DNA of 64,000 nt from Stromatinia cepivora (GCA_014898415.1 RCTD01000021.1:806001-870000), one strand, 5' to 3'. Counted from the first letter of the stretch, positions 45,978 to 58,237 are shown. Program-made: numbers and translations. Notes: generated by a model from the letters alone, not told the origin.

Positions 45978-46802
45978 TCATTTAATCGTTTGCGCTCTAC
46001 GAGTTCCTCCAACAGGTCTTGGGATACTAGTAGATCCAGAACCACTAGATTGTTTCTTCTCTGGCTTTTTCTCCTTCTCCTGCTTCTTCTGTACGCTTTC
46101 CGGTGCCGAAACAGTCCTCTTTGGCTTCGGCTTAAGATCTAAAGCCCAGGTAAATCTCCCATACTTATCAAACACGGGTCTACCACTTTTGGGACAACAC
46201 AATATGTGATCTCTCCTGTTACAATCATACAGTCATCCTTCCGTAGGATCTAATATTCTCTGATCCGGACTTTGAATTTTGGTTTCCACTTTCAAGCTTC
46301 TAGTTTCGTGAGCATGCTTAAAAATATTCGCTCGGTCTACTTTTTTCAAACAGAAATTTATCCATTTTTCATAATGATACTCTGATCTTTCCATTTTCAT
46401 GCTTGTACATATTTGGAGAAATGTAGCTTTGGCGAATACTTTGATATCATCGGTGTACAGCACTCCCAAAATCTCCGTTCCCACAAGTTTGCCAGATGGT
46501 ATTCGGCGGGGACGGCGAGATATGGAGGGATGGAAACGAACTATATTCCGGTCTTGAATTCTTCTTATTTGATCCTTTTGCCCTTTCTCTTTTACTATTC
46601 GTTCCCTGGTGACTTCGGTGAGAAATACGTAATCGTCGGGCTCGCCATAATGAGCTTCTTTGGTGGAGGAATCTTTCACTATTGAAGTGTTGTGAACAAA
46701 CTTAAATGCGAATGGTGCGCATATCTCATCCCTGGAGTCTTTTAAATTGGGCCACGCAACATCCCCCCCAAGATAAATAAGATGAACTGCGGAAGTCAAC
46801 AT
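45978..46802 (-). pseudogene. Unknown protein gene interrupted by one in-frame TGA
   Basis: Minus-strand frame open from ATG at 46802. It reaches a TGA at 46235-46233 after 189 codons, then continues in the same frame without another stop for 84 codons to 45978. Sequence across the TGA is continuous in character: before it KIQSPDQRILDPTEG, after it LYDCNRRDHILCCPKSGRPV and FDKYGRFTWALDL. The tail is Lys/Glu/Pro-rich. I recognise no domain; the CCPKSGRPVFDKYGRF segment looks like a small conserved motif. No splice pair removes the TGA and keeps frame. The stop context is UGA-C, the leakiest type. The options are a recent nonsense mutation, programmed readthrough or a sequencing error. I use the pseudogene type with low commitment. 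Confidence 0.55.
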
Positions 46803-49800
46803 GGTTGTAAGGGTGTACTAATGGAGAAGTTGTGTAAATTTGTAGCTAAAATGTAGGTCGGGAATAGTTATTGACGCATTGAGTCTTGTGCCATTTAAGT
46901 CAAAGGAGCTTATTCTATGTTTAAGTAATCTGGGAGGCTTCACTGCAATCAATTGTTACAAAAGGTTTTCCCACTTCTCACACAAAGTAGGTCAAAAAGC
47001 GAGACTTTACAAAATTTCTTTGGGAAGGTCATGATATTGGCCATGAGAGAACAATTCTCTCTTGTACCACACAACCGGAACCGAAAAAGAGGGAAACAGT
47101 GTGGCTTTGTGAAGAACTTTAACATATTTAAAGGCGCAAGAAAGATTTTTGTCAAAATATATGATGTTTGAGTGTTGGTCTAGGAGGAGGAGGCACGGGC
47201 GTTTGCTGAAGAAAATTTGACCTTTTTTACGGACCATTCGATGCAGATCTAGATCAACATTGAGACGCAGGGCATTATGAAACAGTGGAATCCAATGTAA
47301 CAGATGCAAAGATGGTGTAAAAGTGGTTCCTGACCGCTCATGGTCGTTGGCATCTCAAATAAGCGCCATACTCTTTCGCAGAAAACTTAGTTTTGATACC
47401 TGCCATTCAACATGTTATAATGTAAACCAGATAATAATGGAGAACAAAATAGAGGATTATTGGAAGCTCAACCGTATTGTATATAGAGCTACATGTAAGA
47501 TCTTACATCAAACTACCGAAAATGCGAAAATAAGCCTAGAACCTTGAAGACAAAGTCCAAAAAAACCTTAAGTTCCTGTTATCGTAGTCCATACAAAATT
47601 TTCAAGACTCCCATATAGCATATGTGCATGAAATAACTATTAAAAGTTGGCTTTCTGAAGACATCATAATAAGCGTGCACTCTACCGGTGTCCCTCGCTG
47701 CGCTCTTGAAAGTCCATCTATCAGACGCGTTCCCCATGATGCAAACCAAATCAGACTCTGTGCCAATTAAAGTGCAGAGCTTTGCTGCCTCTCATGGTTC
47801 GAGGCACATAACCTTGACCGCCCTCATCATCCAAATTCACTTCAATCAACGACTGCCGACAACAATATAATTCTAAATATTCCATGCTACATCACTAACA
47901 ATAGGGAAAGACCACTTAGCCGGGTGGGTTAAGTGGCGCACTTCAGCAGTGCCTCCAATGCCAAAACGCGAGCGGGCTCTCCAACCTTCCATCGGGGAGG
48001 GATTGCACACCTGCGGGAGATGTAGCTGAGCTTGCCAGTGAACTTCCTTTTGCTTTTTTGAAATATTTTATTTGGTAATATCTTGAGGCTTCTGTGGAGT
48101 CTGTCTTATTAGTTGGTTTGAGGGTTGTTGTGGTATTTTTTTGGTTATTGTCGTCGATGTAAAAGCGGGGCATGGCAAGGTGAATTCTTCTTCGCATTGT
48201 GAACACTTGACCGCCTTTCAACTTTCAAACAAGAGAATGAGGATCTGAACTTGAAATTATAAAGGACTGCACTGCACTTACGATCGCCAAAAAATCAAAC
48301 AATGATGGTGCCAGATGATAATGCCTGCGAGCGCGATATTTTTGATCAGAGTTTAATTCACCATTCCTCACAACGAAGGAGATTTGGCGATATAGAGTGA
48401 TATCTGTTCTCTTAATTTCTCCAATACAGCAATATGAGGCCTGACCCATCCTATCGAACCGTCTTTGGATGCTAAGCATGTAGTGTCCAGTAATTACCAA
48501 AGGTAGGCAACGAACTCATAACCTCTCTCATCTACAGCCGGAATACCATCATTACAGCTCTTCAGGCTCTCTTTGCTCTCTTTCCCATCATTCTCCTCAA
48601 CCACCTTGATCACTTGCTCACCAGATATCATAGCATACAACTTCGAAAGCAAAATTCCCATAAATCAACCAGCCCATCACATACATATAGTCAAACTATA
48701 TTAACCCCGTCCCACACGGCAAGCTTGCACCCACCAACAGTTCTACTCACGTTATTTCTGATGTCAATACCAAGGCCTCTTTACTGAGTTGTTACGTATA
48801 CTCGATATTCTGCTTATATCGTCCAGAAACATTAGACAGTCTAGAAAGAATACCAGAACAAAGATTCCACGAAGCACTTCAGGGACCACTTGATCGCAGA
48901 TTGGCTTCGAGGAATTGTTTTCCAACCAATTTGCTCGCTAGTAGCGAGACCGGAGGAGGACTCATGAAATGTATTGAGTTTGGTGGGTATTGATAATCGA
49001 TGCGCTCAAGCTGTTGAAGGGGTCAAATAGACCAGGTGAGGCCATATCCCATGAGCCTTAGAGTCTTCGTATTAAGGGAGACGTATGGATGAGAGTAGTC
49101 GGATAGAGGTTGGGATAGAGGAGGGGTGTCCGTTTGACAGAGTCTGGCTGTGGTTATCTCACTTGGGTTGACCCTAAACGGGAAATTAACCATCTATACA
49201 GACATATATGAAAGACCTAAACAGGCTTGAGGCTATTCCAGAAAAGCATTGAGGTGGAATTTTCGTGCTGGGTTTAGGTTATGGTATGTCTTGAAGCTAA
49301 ATCATAGTTGTCCTACGTACGGTTGAACTCGACATCATAGTTTTGGTTGATTAGGTAGTCCAGCAACTGACGTCCTTTCCTCTACGGTAGTGAAGGTGGC
49401 CGGAATTGATATATATCTACGAATAAGGAGATCATCGCTTTCTGGGCATTGAAATATTTGGATTTCCTTCACGCCATACATTGGGATTTGCTGTACAAAT
49501 TAGATCGGAGTTTTGATGATTTATTGTCCAAATTGAGTATGATTGCTGAAAACAGCCATGTCTATCCAGCCACAAACATGCTTGCTTACTCATCATCACT
49601 CATTTCTTCACCGATATAATGGCTTGGTTTCAATCACCAAATTCAATGTATCGGTTCTTTACCACATCTCATCATGCGCTCGTAAATGTTGTACCACCCA
49701 AGTTTATTGCTGTGCCTTTGGATGTGAATTCCAAGAGCAATCCTATGTCTGCAGATTCATCTGGTGGTGCATTGTGTCATGATGTACCACGGTACCGCAA

Positions 49801-51295
49801 TACATCTGGTACGATGCCCCGGAATGCACGTTCCGGGGTTTTATTCCCTGTCCATGGCCCAGGAAGTGTGGCAAGATATGCACGCGTCAAATTAAGCTTG
49901 AAGGCGTACGTGATAGTCCAGACCATCATCAGCTTGTTTAATGCTAATTTCAACCTTCAATGTCTCACTGAAAGAGATGCACACACCTATTCTTCGGAAC
50001 GTTACCCATGCTTATATTATTCCGTGCTAAAGTTTTCGGAATATCTGAGGTCCAGCTCGGCTGGTATTTCATCTGTGGGCAACAGCGAGCTGCACCATCC
50101 TAATCAGTACGAAAACATCAGTTGATGCTTCAGGAATTACATTGTATATCCTAAGTCGATGGATGGTCCTTACCCAGAAATGGATGAAATAACTCTTCGG
50201 CGCTTTACTCTCCGTATTCTTATCTATCTCCGGGTCTATGTATAAAAATTTGCCAATAAAACGTTGCCTGCATCAGTGCACTTGGCCCTGTTCGAACTTC
50301 GCAAAAAGGCAACTGCTGTAGGATTGCACGTCAAGAGGGAGATCCACTTACCGTTTCCCCTTCTAAGTTTGAACACCAAGAGTGGGGTGATCATGGTGCG
50401 TGAGATGAATTCAATCTCGATTACAGTTGTACCGTTGTAGTGCATAGCAAAATGTGCCACAGGTGCACCTTCATTTGTGAATTCCCTGGAGGCTCGGTAT
50501 GACTATGTATTCTTTTGATATTTTCCGAGGAAAATTGGAGAATTCAAAGACAAGTAAATGAATTGTGGTGGGGGTTTTTGGTTCTACGGTGGTAGCAGAG
50601 GGCTCGAAGGATCAACAAGCTGGTGATTTCACCCACCAATCGCTGATATCTAGGAAATGCTTTCTGCGATAAATTAAATATGGTCTAGGGCCTCCTGGAC
50701 CTTACTGAATACGCTACTCCTGGCAGGCGCAAGCATGCACCTTTTTACGCAGTGTATGCAGCAAGGCGATTTCCTCCTGACATACCCTGTTATTGGATGG
50801 CTTTCTGTATCTTCAATGTAACTCATCGTGTGATACGAGATTTAGGTCTTTGTAGGAACTTTCCCCTCGGATTTATAATGTATGCATAGTTGCAACGAAG
50901 CGGATTTGCAGCGTCTAGGGTGATACGGTAACGTCGCCGAGGGTCTTGAAATTGGATTACAATATCACACTTTAATTATGCTTGGTTAGGTTCAGCAGTG
51001 CCAACCTCAAAACTGGTATGTGACATTTTATACAATTCCTAGCTATCACCTAGGTATACCAATGTTTCGTATCTAGCCAAGAGGATTTCTGCAATCGGTA
51101 GGCCGGGCAAGAACCTTGATCTCTTGGTCTTGGACAGATAATCTACCGATGACATGGTAGACATACCTCAAAGCTACAAGATATCGAGGATTGCTCAATC
51201 AAAACGTACAATTTTTTCAGATTCATTTTGTGGGTCTACTGAACCTGCATCTTCCCAACACTGCACTGCAAAGCAATAACGTCCTCGACTTCACG
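46803..51295. other. 4.5-kb region without a supported gene
   Basis: Many short open stretches, none recognised. Protein-like fragments: 47007-47350 (-, LHWIPLFHNALRLNVDLDLH); 48225-48500 (-, ending at a GTAAGT); about 48690-48992 (+, ETLDSLERIPEQRFHEALQG); a Cys-rich frame at 49543-49782 (+) overlapping a 168-codon frame at 49619-50125; and 50236-50460 (-, EIEFISRTMITPLLVFKLRR followed by GTAAGT). These may be decayed genes or unrecognised exons. One clean hairpin occurs at 49817-49838. Confidence 0.4.
49817..49838. repeat. Perfect inverted repeat, 8-bp arms, 6-nt loop
   Basis: CCCCGGAA and its exact complement TTCCGGGG flank TGCACG. It would form a stable hairpin. It lies within the overlapping open frames at 49.6-50.1 kb and is not followed by a T-run, so it is not a classic terminator. 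Confidence 0.9.
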
Positions 51296-52539
51296 ATGTC
51301 GATTCCGGGGGTCGAGCCGGGTCTCGTGCCTCAGTATATTGGATATCAAATGCAAAGTACGGTCATTGCTTTCATGGTTTTAAGCATTGTTTTCGTATCT
51401 CTTCGATTTTTTGCACGATACGTGAGTGGCTCGAGGGCGGGCATTGATGATATTTTGATAATACCAGCGATCGTTTGTTACCTTGGACAAGGAGTCACTG
51501 GCCTATGTGAGTTTTGCGCAATCATGAAGCTCCTCCCTGATCTATCTATGGCTGACAGCCTTCTTTCGCAGTGATGGTCCATCGTGGTGGCATTGGATAT
51601 CATGCGATTTGGTTGAAAACAAACCACCCTCTCGCTCTAGTGACTTTCGCAAAACTGCAGATCGTAATGGTCATTCTCTATTCGGCTTCGGTTACATTTC
51701 CTAAGCTTTCAATGCTCGGATTATATCTACGCATATTTGTCGGAAAGCGCGAGCTTGTTACAGCTTATATTACGATGGGAATTGTGTCTGCTTCATTTTT
51801 GGCATTGATACTTTGTGCTCTTTTGCAATGCGCTCCACTGGCATATCTCTGGGATAAGGCAGGGCATCCAGATGGACATTGCTTCGATACTGGGGCATTC
51901 TGGCGTTATGGGAGTCTTCCTAATTTGATAACCGATCTGGCAATGCTGGTTTTACCATTGCCTTGTATCTGGAGGCTTAAATTATCGCAGAAGGATAAGG
52001 TTGGCCTTTTGTTTACATTCATTACTGGTAGCATGTAGGTATCTCATTACCATTTTGATAATTTTATACTCATAATCTCTTCTAGTGGGGTTATCACAGC
52101 AATTGTTCGCCTTGTGTTCTTTTGGAACATTGATGGACAAGCGGACGTCACTTGGGCAGCTGTCAGGCTCGGTGAAATCACCATTGCAGAGCCAGGCGTA
52201 TATCTAATTGCCGCCTGTCTTCCTACATATAGGAGTCTATTCCGTACCTTTAAAGAACGAGCCGGCCTCACCACCAAAGGTAATACTCAAAACACTTGGG
52301 GCTCGAAAAAAGAAACTAGCGGAATGGAGCTTCCCTCGAGACTAAATGTTAAGAGCACTTTGAATGGTTTCGAGGAACTTAGTGATGAAGAGTTGATCTC
52401 TCAAAGAATTTCGAAGAACAATAATTCGATATACGTCCAAGACATGGATTACGGTCACAGGGAGGATTCAGAAAGTCAGAATTCTAACAGGGAGATCCGG
52501 GTGCAGAGAGATGTTACAATCAACACTGCATCTAGGTAA
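51296..52539 (+). CDS. Fungal rhodopsin-domain seven-helix membrane protein (PTH11-like)
   Basis: Three exons, 51296-51506, 51572-52034 and 52086-52539, with introns of 65 and 51 bp; 375 aa. About seven hydrophobic helices are seen, including VIAFMVLSIVFVSLRFFARY, DDILIIPAIVCYLGQGVTGL, IVMVILYSASVTFPKLSMLG, AYITMGIVSASFLALILCAL and LITDLAMLVLPLPCIWRLKL. The features FFARYVSG, TFPKLSMLGLYLRIF, CALLQCAPLAYLWD and DLAMLVLPLPCIW are typical of the large fungal rhodopsin-domain family that includes PTH11-like receptors. No CFEM domain is present. The hydrophilic C-tail (about 100 residues, Ser/Glu/Asn-rich) would be cytosolic. The family is often found beside metabolite clusters, and some members act as receptors. 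Function here is unknown. The longer in-frame ATG upstream (51191) is disfavoured. Confidence 0.88.
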
Positions 52540-53187
52540 ATCAATTTATTGGTAGACGTCTACGCAAAATGAGGACCTTCAAATGATATTGGAGGAAAGT
52601 TCTTCAGATATGGTGTGTGAGATATCATCTGTATCGACGCACTTTAGCGTTCACTTGATCTTTAGATACGTAAATAGTTGAGCCTTCCTAGGTTTTATAT
52701 AGATTATTAAAAATTATTTTGACTCTCAACTTTCGCATGGTTATTAGAGCCTAGGATGATTATGTACATGGCGTACTGCTTATTTCCAAAAGCAGTTTCT
52801 GGTATGCCACCGCTTCTGCGAATCCACAAATCATAATCCCCCACCCAATACCCAATACCCAATAATCACTATACCTAAATCCGCGAGTTCAAAACAACAC
52901 TTCCCATCAAATTAAGTAAAATTCAAATATTCAAAGCTCAAACATTGGATTCATATTGAACAATGGTTGTTGCAGTTTCTTAAGGTTCGACGAGACAAAA
53001 TGCCGATAACCTCAGCTGCCTTGATCTTTTATCTATTTAGGATCAAAGTCTTGAAGGGTTCCTTAATGTAGCTTAATGCAGCTTCTAGGAGTTATATTAC
53101 TCCTTTATATATTATTTACATGATTGCGCTACATACCCTCTAGCAAGCAATTCTCGTTTTAGTAGCCCAACCATCACCTCCTTTCAA
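52540..53187. other. Convergent intergenic region
   Basis: AT-rich DNA between two 3' ends. It carries a CCCAATA triplication at about 52842-52862. No gene supported. Confidence 0.5.
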
Positions 53188-53961
53188 TCAACATCTAACA
53201 CTCGATGGTAAACACACATCCCCAGCATTCAACATCATCGAAGCATACATAAACGCAGCAGATTGTTGAATAGCTCCAAGAACACCAGCCTGTCCAAGTA
53301 CAGCCTCAGCTTCTTTGAAAGATGCCGTATCCAATGGTCCTCTCGTCTTAGCCAGTTTCACAGCGATCTCATAAACAGCTTTCTGACGCGCTGTTACGCT
53401 TGAAGGACAATGGCCCGCGAGCATATCCTTAACTTGCGCAGCGGTCAAGCCTGCTCTTTCGGCTAGAATCGTATGTGCATAGATTCCATATTTCACTTTG
53501 GTGACGGACAGGACTCCCAGGACCGCGCTTTCCGCTTCACTTGAGACTAATAAACCAGCGACGGCCAATTGTAGGTTTACCCACGGCTGTGCAACGGTTG
53601 GTGTATAGCTGGTTTTAAGATTAATTTTTGCAATATTTCGAGCGATTGAGAATTATACTTACAGTAACATGTTGAAGGGTCCTTGAAGTGAGCCATCAGG
53701 ATCTTCCGTGACAATCGTAGTACCATAGACCGCTTTTGTGATACTGGCGAGGTAATTGTATTGAACGAGTTGAGCCGCATCCAAATTATCATTTCCGGGT
53801 GTGAGAGGGGGAAATCTGGTAGCTCCAGTACAATGCGAAGACGACATGTTACAGGATTGAGGTGAAGCGCATCGAGGCGAAGCGATAGATGCACTGAAAA
53901 CGGAGGATGCGCAAAGTGCTATGCTGAGAGCAATGCTCGAAGGTTTGACTAGAACGAGCAT
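53188..53961 (-). CDS. Secreted carboxymuconolactone decarboxylase/AhpD-fold protein
   Basis: Two exons, 53961-53663 and 53608-53188, with a 54-bp intron; 239 aa. The N-terminus (SSIALSIALCASSVFSA) is a signal peptide with probable cleavage near residue 24. The C-terminal 120 residues carry the CMD/AhpD helical fold: SEAESAVLGVLSVTKVKYGI, then YAHTILAERAGLTAAQVKDM, and a later EIAVKLAKTRGPLD helix pair. The family proton-relay Glu and His appear to be present. The CxxC of peroxidase-active AhpD is replaced (KVKYGIYAH), so hydroperoxidase activity is unlikely. Fungal CMD-like proteins occur as tailoring enzymes in several metabolite clusters. The signal peptide is unusual for that role. Cysteines near both ends of the mature protein could form disulphides. 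Confidence 0.85.
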
Positions 53962-54745
53962 TCTGTCGAAAGATGGGGGCTAAATAGGCGGGATGTGAGA
54001 AAAGATGCTTGGGATGTACCTAGGGAATTAGAGAAGCATGGAGGTCACACATGCATACAAGTACATGATGAAATTACAATGTCATTCGGGGGCCAAAAGG
54101 AGGACCCTTGCTCAATATGTACCTCCCCGGCGCAGCATAAATACCCCTGTTGAAAAGCTTACAGGGGGATATGGCCGAAAGTCCCTCAAATCTTACATGG
54201 ACTAACTGGCTCAATACAAATTCAATCTATGAACAATCAAGATAATCTATCTCTATTCAATCTAAAAGTTAACCTAAGGTTGATAACGAAGTGTTAACGG
54301 ACCGGACCGGATCGGAAAAGCCGAAGCAAAAATAGATTCGACATTGCTTGTAATACTGTACCTCCACAAGAGATCGCCGAGGAAGGATCCGCAAGCTCTT
54401 GGCATCCACAACTAGCAGGTAATTACGACAAGCATGGCTGGCATGATATCTGAATAGAGAAATACTCTTTTCGAGGATTGCTGGTAAGCAGAGCCGTCTC
54501 TCAATGAATTTGTACCATTTTTCGTTCCCATATATTTATTCTATTTAGAGCTTAGAAGCTGGTTTGATCATTCATCATATTTCGGATTGGAACGTCATAT
54601 CCGTTTAGACCAAGGGCATTAGATGATATCCAATGATTCAACACGTCCCTGATATCGGACAGCTTCCAAATCTAAAGAGCAGCCTCCGCAATTGGCAACC
54701 ATATCGTTGTCCTTGGTTGTGGATCTTTTTCAAAAGCAAGTTTAG
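53962..54745. other. Intergenic region between two minus-strand genes
   Basis: This contains the promoter of the CMD-like gene (right of 53961) and the 3' region of the exporter. A small direct GGACCGGAC/CCGGATCGG cluster lies at about 54299-54315. No gene supported. Confidence 0.45.
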
Positions 54746-56710
54746 CTACACATTCTTTTCTCTCATCTCTGTTCCATCACATATTTCATTAGATCCTTCT
54801 CTTTCCAACGTTGTGACCTTCGCTAGCTTTTTGATATTCTTCCATTCAATACCAAGTGTACAAAAAAATGCTAAACCACCACTTGCTACCGCTATCAGAA
54901 ACGTTTTGGACACAGCAATATTGTAAGCTTCTCGGACGACACCCCTCAGGGCTTCCGGAACCATGTTTACCCCATCAGTTGCTCCAGCTGCAACAATAAC
55001 GTTAGTATCAAGAGCTACGACGGAATCCTGCAAGCTGTGTATAAGTTCCACTCTGAATATATTCTGGGAAAGCGCGGCTGCAAGTGAGCCACCGAAGAAG
55101 GGTGCGAATATAGTCAACGCGCTAGATATTGGTACGTCCTTTTTATCAAGGACAGATGCCCTAACAGCAGTGGCACAAAGTTGCATGCTCGAACCAAATC
55201 CATAGCCTGCAAGAATTTGGTAGCCTATCGGATGGGCGAGGTCTGTGTTTACTTTGAGAGTAGTAAGCAGACCGGCACCGATGGCGAATATTGCTGCGCC
55301 GCTCCACATGAATGGTAGATAAAGACCTATTGAGGCGACTGCGCTTCCGACTACTAACTGAGATACTGAAAGTGTGACTGTATATGGTAACATTCGAAGA
55401 CCTGACCCAGCAGCCGATGTTCCTTTGGCAGATTGGAAGTAGAAAGGAAGGTAAAACGTGTGCACGGTAGTGCCAAGATACAAGAGGGCCGAGGCGAGAA
55501 GGCTAAGTGTAAGACTACGATTATGGAATATCCGAAGAGGTATGGTAGCCCTAAGGAGGTGTTGGTTGTGATATGGTTTGTAGGATTTGAATTCTTCACT
55601 TACCTATCACCCAGGTATAATTGTAGAATGATGAAAGCTGTCAAGAGAAGTCCAAAGCTCAATATCAAACCCCACACTTTGGAGTCTGACCATAAATAGT
55701 TAGTCCCGCCCCATTGTAGAGCCAAAAATAGGGATACCATACTTGACACAAATAAAACTGTGCCTATAATATCGAGCTGAATAAGTTTCTCTTTAAAGGT
55801 AAGTGTTGAGGGCTTCTGCACAGGAGCTTTAAAGCCCCAGAGAAACATCAGTGCCGCTATTCCACCAAATGCTGCAACCATATTAATTCGTGATTAACAA
55901 GACACCCACACTCCATACTCACGAAGATTGATCCAAAAGCAAAATCTCCAGCTTAATTGCTGTATGTCTGTGAAAAGTCCCCCTAATGGGGGTCCTGTCA
56001 AACCAGCAACTGCAGTCATACTGGTCAGCGTTCCCAAGAATAGCGAAACTTTGTGTAAAGGTATTGACAATGCAATAATGATCATGCCTCCACCTTGAAT
56101 TGCCGCAGCACTAGAACCAGCTACCACTCGACCGAGAATGAATATTGGTGAAGATTGGGCAGTGGCACAAATAATAGATCCAACCTCAAATCCCACCAAG
56201 GCACAAAGAAACACAATTTTCATGTCAAAATATGTGTATACTTTGCCAAATGTTGGCTGAAGAGCCATAAGTGGAAGCAAATATGCGCTTGTGTACCATC
56301 CTATATCACCAATACTTTTGAATTCCGTGCTTATTTTAGGAATAGCAGTTGCTTGTAAAACTATTAGCCCACGGAACTCATCTCTTGCGGACTCCAACAC
56401 AAATGTTACACTCACCAATAATGCTTTTATCCAGGGACATCACAAAAACAGATAGCATCAATGCTATCGTAAGTATCATCAATTTCATACCTTCAGGGCG
56501 CTTAACTTCGCTGGGCACAACGGCAGCTTCAACATCTTGAACTCCTTCAGGGGTGGTGTTGGAAAGTTCCGAGCTCAGTCTTGTACTCGTAACTTGAGTT
56601 GGTTCATTGGAAATCTCGTAAACTTCGACGATGGACGTCGTGCGATCCAAACTGCCTCCGCCATCACCAAATGACTTCAAATGATCCGAACTTTTATCTC
56701 TTCCTTCCAT
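54746..56710 (-). CDS. MFS multidrug/toxin exporter, 14-helix (DHA2 type)
   Basis: Plasma-membrane proton antiporter likely to export a small molecule. Exons 56710-56416, 56351-55923, 55871-55604 and 55550-54746; introns of 64, 51 and 53 bp; 598 aa. A hydrophilic N-terminus of about 75 residues precedes the first helix. Joining exon 1 to exon 2 at the AAG acceptor gives LDKSIIATAIPKISTEF, matching the conserved D1-type motif of DHA2 exporters. LGRVVAGSSAAAIQGGGMII, SMTAVAGLTGPPLGGLFTDI (motif C-like) and WRFCFWINLPFGGIA follow, typical of 14-TM drug exporters. The start is the ATG at 56710; the upstream in-frame GTG is not used. It is divergent from the PKS across 1.5 kb, consistent with co-regulated export of the polyketide or self-protection. 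That link is inference. Confidence 0.93.
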
Positions 56711-58237
56711 GTCTTTAGAGATTCTCGCGGCTACTCGGAATTTCCTGCCGCTCACTTGGGGGACGACAGATGAGGCGACCTGGAGGGAAATCCTTTCAAA
56801 TGGAGCGGAGTTGACATGAACATGGGGAAATAACAGAAAATTTTAGGATACATGTGAAGCATGAGCACTACGCACTTGAACATACGATACGCTAGATCGC
56901 TGGTTGCATATTGCAAGTCTTACTATCAGTCCAGACTCCAGAGTCGATTTACACCTTCCGTATTTGGCCGCGCATATGTACAACGAGAAACCTCTCCGGC
57001 AAAATGCAGTATACCATGCTTTGGTCCCACTTTTCAATACAAAACCCATCAATAATGCTTGTTGTAAGTGGAATGTAAGCGTTTGCTGTATGCAAGTGTG
57101 AGGCGCCAGTGTCAATGAATGAGTATAATCCACTCTCTTACTAAAGACAGTAGTACTCAGTATTGATAGATTAGAGAGAGGTCTTAAATAAAAAAATATA
57201 TGTTTTCTTGCAATTGGGTTTTAGATCTTATCATGAATACGGAGGCCGGTCGGATGTCAGAAAAAACATAAACCGAGTGAGTTCTATACCCCAATCCGTT
57301 TAGATTGGTAAGTGGATTACATAACCAACATTCAAACGAATCGAACGAGATTCTAAACAACGTCGTCCAAAGACCTCTATCACTAAAATATATCGTCCCA
57401 TTGATAGGTATATTTTAAGCCTGTCAACGATTTTAAGAACATAGCGACTCTACGACATAGCCGACGAACGATCTAAAATGCAAGCTTTGCAATAGAACTG
57501 TGAACTTAATCCCTTACCTTGTGAAGTAGTTCCACGATCCCCAATATCGCAATTAATCTACGGAGTAGGCAAATTCAAGCGATGTGGATAGAGACGCGAT
57601 GCATTTATTTGCTAAAGGTGGTAAGCTTCTGCAAATGTATCTTGTTTGTTGCCTCTCGATTGTCTCCGAAGAGCCCAAGTGGGGGTCATATATTGTATCT
57701 TGATAGGTTGGAGATTGGTCCACAATACTTTCCCATCTCCATTCCCCACCAGATAGATTCCCATGGTTGGCGACATCAATCTTCAATCATATGAATTTGG
57801 ATACCTCATGGTAAGTGGAATTATTCATTCCTCGAATCACCCTGGGCAAATTGGTACAATAGCTGTACAGACAGAGGACCATTAAAGGTCCATGTCAAAA
57901 ATGACTACCTTTCTATCCTGGCTTGGCATTGCCATCAACGAGATCTTTTTATCTTTAAACGTAACCCCCGTCGATGGAAGCAGTAGAGTAAGTTTTTGGA
58001 CATGCACTTGCATTTGCTGTGCCAGAAAGATCACTTGGAGTGAGAGGTCGATGTTCTATCAACTATATGTTTTAACCGTTATTTATTACCAGCTATATTT
58101 TTCATTCATAACTTTTACTTCATGTGTTTGTTTTGAAATCTTGGTTCGAGCAATATATTGTATCAACACCAATTTCGAAAATTTGCAGTCACAACCTCTC
58201 CTTTTATTCTGGTTTGGGTACTATTCCCAGCTTTGAG
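56711..58237. promoter_or_regulatory. Divergent region between exporter and PKS
   Basis: 1.5 kb between head-to-head start codons, AT-rich, without a supported gene (short ORFs at 56843-57133 and 57553-57794 look like chance frames). It should hold promoters of both genes and possible sites for a cluster regulator. I could not identify a specific operator. Confidence 0.5.

Noticed and set aside
47905..47960. tRNA-like stem (GCAC/GTGC) with a CAG-containing loop
   Set aside because: The stem has only four pairs with a C-C mismatch, and no T-arm or B-box follows.
55433..55699. 88-codon + strand ORF across the exporter gene
   Set aside because: It is antisense to a well-supported MFS gene and has no independent evidence.
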